64,000 nt of DNA from Leptobrachium leishanense (taxonomy: Eukaryota > Chordata > Amphibia > Anura > Megophryidae). The DNA lies in the NCBI GenBank assembly GCA_009667805.1, contig CM019065.1, positions 148,712,101 to 148,776,100 on the forward strand. The letters are read 5' to 3'. The translations under genes and the position numbers were made by a program. The notes under the pieces are model-generated. The model did no database searches. It was not told where the DNA came from and was given only the letters and a program-made list of their open reading frames with translations. Positions 1 through 10,300 of this stretch are shown here, one piece after another (the first letter of the stretch is position 1; every line of letters starts with the position of its first letter).

Positions 1-1866
1 TTTGGGGTAAAGCTTAGATGAGAGTTTTTCGATGTGAGGGCCAAAGGATAGATTAGGGTCCAACCACACACCTAGATATTTGAGAGAAGTGACTGTGGTC
101 AGCATTGCCATTTGATTTTGTCCAACACATAAGTGGGGATTTTGCAATTTGTGTAGTTTAGGTTTTGTTCCAAAGAGCATCGTTACAGTTTTGTCATTAT
201 TTAAAAAAGTTTGTTGTGCTTGATCCACTTTTCTACCTCTGTGAATTGTTCTTGCAGCACGGCTTCCAGTTGCCGGAGATTTGGTTTGCTGGTATAGATT
301 ACAGTGTCGTCTGCATACATATGTATAGTTGAGGCTTTGTAGACGTTGGGCAGATCATTTATGAATGTTGTGAATAGCAGGGGGCCGAGTATTGAGCCTT
401 GGGGTACTCCGCACGTGACTGGGAGCGGGAGGGAGGAGCTGCCAGAAATTGACACATATTGTGATCGGTCGGATACATATGATTGAAACCAGGTTAACGT
501 GCGATCACCAATGCCAGAGTTTTTAAGTTTTTCTAACAAGATGCCATGGTCTTACTGTGTCAAAGGCCTTGGCAAAATCAAGGAAGATGGCTCCAGTTAG
601 GTTTCCTTGTTCCATCCCAGCCTGGATATCATTACAGACTTTTAAAAGGGCGGTTGTAGTTGGCTGATTCGGACGAAAGCCGGATTGATCTGGGGTTAAG
701 TAGTTCCAATATATGATAATAATCACGTAATTGTGTGTAGACGCATTTTTTCAAAATTTTTTGACATTACAGGGAGCAATGATATCGGACGGTAGTTGGA
801 TACCAAGTACTGTCACCATTTTATGGATAGGTACCACTCTCACAGTCTTCCAGAGTTTGGGTATGTATCCAGTCGCCAGTGATTCATTGATTAGGGTTGC
901 GACAGGATTTGCAATTGCGGTGCACTGATTGCTGGTATTTGATCAGGTCCAGAATGGTATTTCATTTTTTTGCTTACGGAGAAGTTTAGTAACGACACTG
1001 ACAGGCACTGGTCTAAAACTGAATTCCTGTCTGATACAGGGACTTTGCACAGTTGGAGGGGCCTGACCTGCATGAGCCTTTCTGATTGCATGTCATTTCC
1101 TAGCTTGGCAATCAAAGTGGTGGCGCATCCAACAAAATAACCATTAAAGGCATTTGCTACATCTAGGGGGTGTTGCAGGTTTTTGGTTGATTACTTTGAC
1201 AGCAGCCGGCTGGGAGTGGACTGGGGGTGCTTGTATGTTACTTACGGTTCTCCAAATGTTTCTAGGTTTGATATGTTATTGCTTAGATTTTCATTGAAGT
1301 AATGCGCTTTGGCCATTTTTGTTTGTTTTGTGCATTCATTCCGCATTTTCCGGTATTCGCAGTGATCGTTCATGGAACCAGTACTCTTGAAATTTGACCA
1401 CACAGTGAATCTCTAAGATGGTACATTAGTGTAGATCAACTGTAACCCAGGGGAGATGGGTCCCTTTTACTCGCACTTTACGCAGCGGGCATGGGAATTC
1501 AGACTTGCAGGAGCTCAGACTGAAAGTATTCAATTGCACAGTCTAGGTCTGGGATTAGGTTTAGTCTGTACCAGGGGAGCTGTTTGAGATCACTTAGGAA
1601 GGATTCAAGAATAAATTCTTGAAAGACCTGGTGGTTATTACCTTTGGGGGAGATTTCATGGCCTTTATTTTGCGCACGCAGTACACTAGACAATGGTCAC
1701 TAAAGCTATTAGCGAGAACACCTGCCTCCTGTATTCGATCAGGAGATGAGGAGAGAATCCAGTCCAGCAAGGTATGGTTAGGGCTTTTCATATTAATGCG
1801 AGTGGGGGAGGAGATTAATTGAGTTAGCTGCAAAGTTTTAAACAGTGAGCAGTGTTTATTAGCATG
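1..1866 (-). mobile_element. L2/Rex-like LINE, degenerate, copy 1
   Basis: Read on the minus strand, a non-LTR retrotransposon runs from its endonuclease to the region behind the RT palm. The C-terminal part of the endonuclease (about 1850-1550) shows LLDWILS and the SDHCLVY catalytic-type motif. The RT N-terminal part (1115-730) is badly eroded. 726-523 carries QSGFRPNQPTTTALLKVCND and FLDFAKAFDTV. 539-201 carries GVPQGSILGPLLF and the YADDT catalytic box, followed by a thumb-like stretch toward base 1. Several stops and frame changes make it inactive. The 3' end lies outside the window. Clade (L2/Rex within the jockey group) is judged from motif style only. Confidence 0.8.
201..539 (-). pseudogene. 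Reverse transcriptase palm fragment (YADD) of LINE copy 1
   Basis: This 112-residue open stretch holds the RT GVPQGSILGPLLFTTFINDLP block and the YADDTVIY active site. It is a fragment of the LINE ORF2, cut off by frame changes on both sides, with no independent function expected. Confidence 0.8.
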
Positions 1867-1879
1867 TCGCAAATTAGGC

Positions 1880-2130
1880 CTCAAAATGGCCACCGACAGG
1901 CCGCACCAGGCAGGGAACGAAGGCCTATCTCTCTGCTCGGCTCCAGGGGGGGCCAAACGAGCTCCGGAGCCTGCCACCCGATGGCCAGCCTCCCAGGGGC
2001 ACTCCAATGTGGGAATCCACTGGAAAATCCAGACAGAACTCCCCGTTCTCTGCAGGATCTGGCGGAGCACACTCAAAGCACGTCTGCTCCCCTGCTCGGC
2101 CGGCTACGCCCCCCAGTTTGGTTAATTTGA
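1880..2130. other. GC-rich block of unknown origin at the LINE 5' side
   Basis: A GC-rich stretch abuts the endonuclease part of LINE copy 1 and contrasts with AT-rich flanks. Overlapping ORFs in several frames look like compositional artefacts. It may be the LINE 5' region or a separate inserted piece; I do not recognise it. Confidence 0.35.
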
Positions 2131-2718
2131 ACACTTGGCTTGCCAGCAGAACACTGTTATGTATAATGACTGAAGCCGTTAGCGTAACACAGGCATATTG
2201 AACTCTGGCCTCCCCAGATGTTTCTTAACTACATCTCCCATGATTCCCTGGTCATCTGGTGCATTCGAAGAATTCTGAGAAATGTACTCCATCAACATCT
2301 TGGGAGTCAGAACCTGTGATCTCTGGGTTAATTGCTAGGTTGGAATCAGGCTCTAAATATCGGCAGTTGGGTCTGTTTTATTTTGTCTGCTACGCTTAGA
2401 CCTGTATATTATTTGCCCTGTGCAGCATTAAAAGGACACTCGGGCCACCATAGGCACATGCGGACACCCAGTCAACCCATAACTCTTCACAATATGAACC
2501 ATTTGATTGTAAATTAAGAAAATGTACACACACTCTTTTTTTTTTTTTTTTTTACCTTTGTGCTCATTCAAAAGAAGAGCTTGCAGAATTTATTTCCTCC
2601 TGATCTAAACAAGCTGTATTTACCAGCTGACTCTGCACTGACTCCTGCATCTGCAATGTACTGTATGTGAATTTCTATTTTAGGGACGCCGACCACCTGA
2701 CTCACTAATACACCCCAC
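2131..2718. other. Intergenic: MITE remnant and poly(T)
   Basis: No gene is seen. 2205-2335 contains a fragment of the CCCAGATGTTT...AACTACATCTCCCATGA repeat type that recurs at 12690-12817 and 63207-63487. A T run lies at about 2527-2543. Confidence 0.5.
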
Positions 2719-3229
2719 CAGTGGCGTAGCGTGGGTTGTCAGCCCGGGGCCAGCCAAGAATTGTGGCGCCCCCCCCCCCAACCTGTGGACACGTTATCAT
2801 GCCCTGATTCCTTCCACCATTAGGGCATTGAACCCTTAACTGTGATACAACAACCACTCGGGAAACTTGGTTCCAGCCAAACAACATGATATTCTATCTA
2901 GGGTATAAACAGCCGCAGACTTGAAGTTGTGAAAATTAAAGGTCTTTTTATTCCAGCATAAACAAACACCACACTTGCCTTTGAATCACTATTGCAGGTG
3001 ATTAAACAAAATACGAATGAAAACTAGGGATGCACCGATACCACTTTTTTTTAACACTGAGTACGAGTAACGATATTTTTTAAAAGTACTCACCGATACC
3101 GAATACCAACACATTTATTTTATGTCATGTGAACGCTTTCCAATAAGAACAGACCTCATATAAAAATGCCCCCAGCTCACAAGTATATATCCCCCCAGAT
3201 ACATATACACAGAATGCACCCAGCTCACA

Positions 3230-3868
3230 TGTAGATTGCCCCAGCCAGCTCTCACATGGATATTGCCCCAGCCAGCTCTCACATGGATATTGCCCCAGCC
3301 AGCTCTCACATGGATATTGCCCCAGCCAGCTCTCACATGGATATTGCTCCAGCCAGCTCTCACATGGATATTGCCCCAGCCAGCTCTCACCTGGATATTG
3401 CCCCAGCCAGCTCTCACCTGGACATTGCCCCAGCCAGCTCTCATCTGGATATTGCCCCAGCCAGCTCTTACATGGATATTGCCCCAGCCAGCTCTCACCT
3501 GGATATTGCCCCAGCCAGCTCTCACCTGGATATTGCCCCAGCTCTCACATGGATATTGCCCCAGCTCACACATGGATATTGCCCCAGCCAGCTCTCACAT
3601 GGATATTGCCCCAGCTCACACATGGATATTGCCCCAGCCAGCTCTCACCTGGATATTGCCCCAGCCAGCTCTCACATGGATATTGCCCCAGCTCACACAT
3701 GGATATTGCCCCAGCTCTCACATGGATATTGCCCCAGCTAACACATGGATATTGCCCCAGCTCACACATGGATATTGCCACAGCTCACACATGGATATTG
3801 CCCCAGCCAGCTCTCACCTGGATATTGCCCCAGCGGCAGCCAGCTCGCACATGGATATTGCCCCAGCT
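3230..3868. repeat. Minisatellite, 21-27-bp unit (CATGGATATTGCCCCAGC)
   Basis: About 25 tandem units share CATGGATATTGCCCCAGC with spacers of CAGCTCTCA or TCACA; unit lengths are mostly 27 and 21 bp, all multiples of three. This creates long spurious ORFs on both strands. The same unit recurs at 28840-29100 and 36130-37906. Confidence 0.95.
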
Positions 3869-3905
3869 CCGGATCCAGCAGGGGTTGGGGCCCAGATGCC
3901 GTGCA

Positions 3906-4118
3906 GCGGGAGTGCCTGCCCGGTCCTGAACAGCGTGAGAGTCCGTGTTGAAGGGGAGGCGGCTGTGTGCGTGCGTGCGCAGGTCACGCGGTCCGGCCAG
4001 TCAGGTGGTACAGAGACTCAGTACCACCTGATTAGCCGGACCACGTGACCTGCGCCTGCACGCAGCCGCCTCCCCTTCAAAACGGACTCACACTGTTCAG
4101 GACCGGGGCAGCTGCATA
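3906..4118. repeat. Large GC-rich inverted repeat (hairpin)
   Basis: Arms of about 100 bp (about 3910-4012 and 4020-4117) are complementary with few mismatches; the turn is around 4012-4026, flanked by GGTGGTAC and GTACCACC. It is probably the subterminal fold-back part of the hAT-like element. Confidence 0.85.
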
Positions 4119-4189
4119 CACTACATCTCCATATTCAATAGCCAGCATAAGCATTTGTTGTACAATCTGCTTTCTTACTGCGGGGCTCA

Positions 4190-4880
4190 GTCAGGATTTG
4201 TTTCTGTACAGTGAGTGCACCTAGTTTGGGGTAGAGTTTAGATGAGAGTTTTTTGATATGGGGGCCAAAAGGATAGATTTGGGTCTAACCACATACCATT
4301 TGATCTTGTCTTGACACATAGATGGGGCGATTGCAATTTATGTAGTTTAGGTTTTGTTCCAAAGAGCATCGTAACTGTTTTGTCAGTATTTAGAAAAAGT
4401 TTGTTATCTCTGACCCACTTTTCTACGTCTGTGAATTGTTCTTGAAGTACGGCCTCCCTGCTGGGTGAGAGATTTGGTTGGCTGGTATAGATTACAATGT
4501 CGTCTGCGTACATGTGTACAGTGAGGCTTTGCAGACGTTGGGCAGATCATTTATGAATATTGTGAATAGCAGGGTCCAATTATCGAGCCTTGGGGTACAC
4601 CGCATGTGACTGGAGGGGGAGGGAAGTGCTGTCAGAAATGGACACATATTGCGACCGATCAGATACATACAATTGAAACCAGGTTAGTGTGCGATCTCCA
4701 ATACCGAGTTATTAGTTTTTGTAATAGGATGTCATGGTCTGGTCTACTGTGTAAAAGGCCTTGGCAAAATCCAGGAAGATGGCTCCAGTTAGGTTTCCTT
4801 GTTCCATGCCAGCTTGGATATCATTGCAGACTTTTAAAAGGGCGGTTGTAGTTGAATGATTTGGACGAAAGTTTAATAGG
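4190..4880 (-). mobile_element. L2/Rex-like LINE, copy 2 (RT fragment)
   Basis: Same family as copy 1 (GTAGAGTTTAGATGAGAG block near 4230 versus base 10). The minus strand encodes FRPNHSTTTALLKVCND, FLDFAKAF and MYADDIVIYTS pieces in several frames. It is broken and truncated on both sides, with the CR1-like tail joined at about 4885. Confidence 0.8.
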
Positions 4881-4884
4881 GTAT

Positions 4885-6735
4885 TCCTAGTCACATAGTC
4901 ACATAGTTATATAGGCTGAAAAAAGACATGCGTCCATCGGGTTCAGCCTCTCCCACATAACCTACTGCTGTTGATCCAAAAGAAGGCAAAAAACCCAGTC
5001 TGAAATGCTTGCCAATATGCAACATACTGGGAAAAAAATCCTTCTTGACCCCAGAATGGCAGTCAGATTTCTCCTTGATCAAGAAGCTTTTACCCACATA
5101 TTAAATATTATAACCCTTAATATTCTGTGTCTGCAGGAAGTCATCTAGTCGTTTTTTAAAAGTCTGTACAGACTCTGACCCAACCACCTCAACAGGCAGA
5201 GAATTCCACAGCTTTATTGTTCTCACCGTAAAATAACCCTTCCTATGCTTTAAGCTAAATATTCTTTCTTCCAGTCTAAATGGATGACCCCTTGTCCTAT
5301 GTATAGTCCTGTTAATGAATAGGTTATCAGACAATGGTTGATAATGGCCCCGTATATATTTATATAAGGTTATCAGATCCCTCTAAGGCGCCGTTCTCTA
5401 AACTAAACAGGTTTAAGCTTGTTAATCTTGTCTCATAACTTAACCCTTCAATTCCCCTTATTAATTTAGTTGCCCGTCTCTGCACTTTTTCTAACGCTAT
5501 AATATCTATTTTTAAGACCGGTGCCCAAAATTGCACGGCATATTCAAGGTGCGGCCTGACCATTGATTTATACAAAGGCAAAATTATGTTTTCATCCCGT
5601 GAGTGAACTCCCCTTTTAATGCATGCCAATACTTTGCTTGCCTTGGCGGCTGCTGTTTGACATTGCACATTGTTACTTAGTTTGAAGTCTATGATTATTC
5701 CCAAATCCTTCTCCTGCTTGGATTTCCCTAACTCCGTACCATTTAGGGTATAAATTACTTGTGTGTTCTTCACTCCAAAGTGCATAACTTTGCATTTATC
5801 TACATTAAATTTCATCTGCCATTTAAGTGCCCAGTCCCCCAATCTATCTAAATCCCTCTGCAGCGAAGTAACATCCTGCTCACATTGTATTACTTTTCCT
5901 AGTTTTGTGTCATCTGCAAACACTGATACATGACTTTCAATGCCTATCTCAAGGTCATTATAAATAAATTGAATAGTATTGGTCCTATAACAGACCCCTG
6001 AGGACACCGCTTACCACTGGTGTCCATCTTGAAAATGTACCATTTATGACCACTCTCTGTACCCTATTTTTTAGCCAATTTTCTATCCAAGAACAAGTAT
6101 TTTCATCTAGACCAATTTTTCTTAATTTAAATAGTAACCTTTTGTGTGGAACTGTGTCGAAAGCTTTGGCAAAATCTAAGTAAATCACATCCACTGCGAC
6201 CCCCTGATCTATACTTCTACTTACTTCCTCAAGAACGTAATTAGGTTAGTCTGACATGATCTGTGTTTCATGAAACCATGCTGATTTTTGCCAATAACAT
6301 TATACCTCCCAATAAATTCCTGAATATTATCCCTTAGTAACCCCTCGAATACTTTCCCAGCCACAGATGTTAAGCTCACAGGTCTATAATTCCCAGGCAC
6401 AAATTTTAAACCTTTCTTAAATATAGGGACGACGTCAGCTTTTCTCCAATCCTCTGGTACTATTCCCGAAAGAAAAGAATCTTGAAAGATTAAGAACAGA
6501 GGTTTACATATTTCAACACATAGCTCTCTCAGTACTCGCGGGTGAATTCCATCTGGCCCTGGGGCTTTATTCACATTCACATTGTTTAATTTCTGCAAAA
6601 CCTTGTCCTGAGTCAACCAGTCACTTTGTATTAGTAAGTTTTTATTAATGAATTGCATGTCTCCTGTTATAGGAGATAATAGGGATAAATACTGAAGAAA
6701 AATAATCATTTAAAATTTCTGCCTTATCCAAGTGA
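4885..6735 (-). mobile_element. CR1-like LINE, 5'-truncated, with RT pieces
   Basis: Minus-strand pieces in order: 6709-6221 (NKAPGPDGIHPRVLREL, PIFKKG, NYRPVSLTSVAGKV, QHGFMKHRSCQTNL), 6194-5985 (YLDFAKAFDTVPH), 6007-5360 (FADDTKL active-site box, LEYAVQFWAP, QRRATKLI) and 5334-5101 (LRLEER-type tail, [10 protein letters not shown]). Frame changes near 6215, 6000 and 5345 inactivate it. The 3' end, ATAGTTATATAGGCTG read on the plus strand near 4905, matches the tail of the copy at 9695-10290. It lies directly behind NEURL3 and in the same orientation. Confidence 0.88.
5360..6709 (-). pseudogene. CR1-like ORF2 reverse transcriptase, frameshifted
   Basis: The RT fingers, palm and thumb can be followed across three overlapping or abutting frames. 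The palm box is FADD. Endonuclease and ORF1 are absent, so this is a dead 5'-truncated copy. Confidence 0.85.
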
Positions 6736-6801
6736 AGGATTACATCCTAATTTAGTCCCAAAAAGTGCACAGACTGCAAATTTATGGATTTATATCTTCT
6801 A

Positions 6802-7307
6802 TTATATATAGCTTTCCTGTTTGTACACTGGCTCCAAGGAAACGTTCAGATATGTTTTGTGCTTTCCAGCTGAGATGCACCTGGGGTCTGATTTTTCCTG
6901 TTTTCCACACACAGTTTTTTGCTTTCTTAATGTTTTTGAGCTCTTTAAATTAGAAGAAACCTTATTGGCAAAGGAAAAGGCTGAGTTGGATGTTAGACCA
7001 TAGATATTGGTTGTCCTTTGAATGCAAAATATTTTCTGCCGGCATAATGGACAGTTGGCATTTTGCCTGTAGAGCTTTAAAGCGCAGTTCATGCAGAAGG
7101 AGCGGTGCTGGCAGTGCGTTAACATGGCGTCTGTCGGTCTGTCCATGCAAATCACACATGTGGGATCACCGTCCAGAAATATTCGACTGTCAATGGGTTT
7201 AGAAATGGAAAAGATGACAGGATTCTCTGGACCAAAAGAGGAGCTGTATGACGATCCTCTGGGTTTTTTACATCCGGGGCTAAGTTCAGAGGTTTGGGTT
7301 TGTGATA
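6802..7307 (-). CDS. NEURL3: NEURL3 coding exon 4 (RING finger and C-terminal tail)
   Basis: The acceptor is TTTCATTTCCTCTAG, ending 7308. The exon opens with a roughly 50-residue Ser/Pro-rich linker, then a canonical C3HC4 RING: CVIC, then [10 protein letters not shown] and CPLC. A basic, Ser/Lys-rich tail follows and ends at TAA (6802-6804). The RING supplies E2 binding. No canonical poly(A) signal lies directly behind the stop; the nearest AATAAA on this strand is at 6641-6646, inside the abutting CR1 remnant, which may therefore provide the 3' end (inference). Confidence 0.93.
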
Positions 7308-10300
7308 CTAGAGGAAATGAAAAAAAAAATTAACATAAGTAACCAAAGTATAACCGTCCAAGATGGTTTCACAACTTAAAAAGTTGAATACGCATATTTT
7401 AAGCTTTTAAAGTCACATCTTTATCACATTACAGCTTTATTAAGAATCTCTGTGGGTGCCTGGTGTACAACCTGGCAGTGCCACCAAACAACTAATGGGC
7501 CAGGACGAATAATGAGGAAATGTTAAACTAGCAGGTCTATTCAAAGAAATGTGAATTCAGGAGAATAACTGGAGAAGTGAAAATTCTTGGTCAAAATAGC
7601 CAAACCAGAAAAATTCTCCCATTTATGTCACTTTCCAAATCGGCTATTTGGTCTTGATTGTTCTATTCTCCTGACAATTCTCCTGGTTTTCACCTCTCTC
7701 TGAATAACCCTGTAAGTGAAGTATTGCCAACAGAGTTTAAATTGCATATACCAGGGTGACAACAGTGATGTTTAACCCTTTGGAATGTGTAAAAAGCATC
7801 CCTAATAGCCACCTCCGAGAGACAGTGATAAAGAAGAGGGTGTAGTCCAGGATGATGATGTTTAAAGTTTTACAGGGACATGTAGTTTTGGTTTGCTGTG
7901 TTATGTGAATCATAAACTGTGGGTTAATTAAACGTGAGATGAAGCAACTGACCTTTGTTTGGCAGACAATTGCATGGGCATGGCTGCTTCCCTCTGCTTG
8001 ACTCTGTAAGAGAAAAATAGACATAAGTTGATACAGGAAAGTTCTTCAAGGTATTTGTCTGCATGGAGACTAAAATAATTTTCTGTAGAAGAGGTATAAG
8101 CTTAAAATAGTTTCTTTCTCACTTATTTTGTGATCCTATTTTTTTAGTAAGTTCTCATGCGTCAAAGGTATATGCAATATTATCGGAGCATTATTCTACC
8201 TGCTTATAGTCCCTCTTGATGTTCTTGACTCAGGTATTGAACCTAGGTAGATAGGGACTGTCTGTGGGCAAATACTGCCAAAACATTGGCCTTTAATGTT
8301 AATGATCTTAACATGTACAGCTTGGAAAAAAGACGAGACAGAGGAGATATGATAGAAACATTTAAATACGTAAAGGGAATCCACAAGGTAGAGGAAGGGA
8401 GTATATTTAAAAGGAAACAAAGTAGCAAAACAAGAGGACATAGTCTTAGATTAGAGGGGCAAAGGTTAAAAGTAACATCAGGAAGCATTATTTTACTGAG
8501 AGGGTGTGATACATGGAACAGCCTTCCAGTAGAAGTGGTAGAGGCCAAAACAGTGATTGAATTTAAGCAGGCATGGGATAGGCATAAGGCTATCCTAAAC
8601 AAAAGATAAATCCAGGTAAAGTATCCATGTAATTGGGCAGACTAGATGGGCCGAAAGGTTCTTATCTGCCGACATTTTTCTATGTTTCTATGTTTCTATG
8701 TTTCTATGTTTACAGCTGGTTGTTTTCAGATATGATGTCGCTTGATGAGTTTCCCATAAAAATGGGTCGACTACCCAAATAGCAAAAGGGATCAACCATC
8801 AAACGTTGGTCCAAATATAATGTGGTATATACACTTTTTTCATGAATGCCAGATGGTAGAGTAAGTACCATTATCCCTTATCGACATTTCAGATGTTTTC
8901 AGTAGGTAGTAAACATTGGAACCTATTCCTAGGTTGCTGTTATCTTAACCATAGCTGTTGTAAACTTACCAGAGCCATTGTACTCTATGAGCTTATTAAT
9001 TTTACAACAGACCTGGTTACGTTTACACCAACCTTTGAATAGGGCCCCTTGTTATATATTAAAACCTGAAATACTAGTTTTGGTGCATTCATACAGAGGG
9101 ACGGGAAACAGAAACAAGAGTTTCTCTCAAAGCTGTCATATATACCATGATTTCTCATTTTAATTTTTTTTTCTTCAGTTTGGTACCTAAAAGCTATTAT
9201 AAGGCAGTACAACTAGATTTTTTTCATTTACCTTGAACTAACAAGTGCACCTTACCAGTAATCAACACAATGAGTCTAAGGTTTAGAAGATAATGAACAG
9301 GTATTATGGTTGTTATAACAGCCAACCAAGCTGTCTAATTCTGACGCAATGTCCCATTGTAAAACATTGTCTCCATTTGTTAAATAATAATAGATTATAT
9401 ATCAAAGTCCGTCATAGACCTGTACACCTGCTACAATTTACGATTCCTCCCTTCTTTGGAATGTAACCTATCATCCACCAGCAAAGTATGAACAATACGC
9501 GCATGTTTGATTCACAATTACATAGTTCACAATTGATTCACAATTTACATTGGTCCCTTAAGGACCAATGACGGAACTGTTCCGTCATAAATGCATTGAC
9601 TTTAAAGACCCTTGGTCCATAAGGGGTTAAATTTGGTAACCGAAAATTAAAATATATTGCTTCATAACATATTCAAAACTTCCAACATGAGAGAGACGGG
9701 CGACTAAATTAATAAGGGGACTGGAAGGTTTAAGTTATGAGGAAAGACTAACAAGGTTAAACCTGTTTAGTTTAGAGAAACGGCGCCTTAGAGGGGATCT
9801 GATAACCTTATATATATATATACGGGGCCATTATAAACCATTGTGTGTGGAAACCTATTCATTAATAGGACTATACACAGGACTATACACAGAACATGAG
9901 GTCACCCATTTAGAATGGACAAAAGGAAATTCAGCCCAAAGCATAGGAAGGGTTATTTTACTGTGAGAACAATCAAGCTGTGGAATTCTCTGCCTGTTGA
10001 GGTGGTTGGGTCAGAGACTGTACAGACTTTTAAAAAATGACTGGATGACTTCCCGCAGACACAGAATATTAAGGGTCATAATATTTAATATGTGGGTAAA
10101 AGCTTCTTGATCCAAGGAGAAATCTGACTGCCATTCTGGGGTCAAGAAGGAATTTTTTCCCAGTGTGTTGCATATTGGCGAGCGCTTCAGACTGGGTTTT
10201 TTGCCTTCTTTTGGATCAACAGCAGTAGGTGATGTGTGAGTGGCTGAACCCGATGGACGCATGTCTTCTTTCAGCCTATGTAACTATGAGAGAAGTGCCA

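Larger units (their letters stand above)
2719..4118. mobile_element. hAT-like non-autonomous element carrying a minisatellite, right end lost
   Basis: The left terminus CAGTGGCGTAGCGTGGG at 2719 matches the terminal repeat of the complete elements at 30026-30518 and 35891-38149. Inside lies a long tandem array (3230-3868) followed by a large GC-rich hairpin (3906-4118), the same order as in the 35.9-38.1 kb element. The expected right terminus is missing: sequence behind the hairpin is LINE copy 2. No transposase is seen. Confidence 0.65.

Noticed and set aside
3230..3868. CRISPR-like array
   Set aside because: Units are contiguous tandem repeats without unique spacers in a eukaryotic transposon.
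3236..4048. Long ORF of 270 residues and overlapping frames
   Set aside because: They are translations of a tandem repeat whose unit length is a multiple of three; the repeat is read open in several frames and on both strands.
8243..8602. 119-residue minus-strand ORF
   Set aside because: Antisense shadow of the LINE 3' tail on the plus strand.
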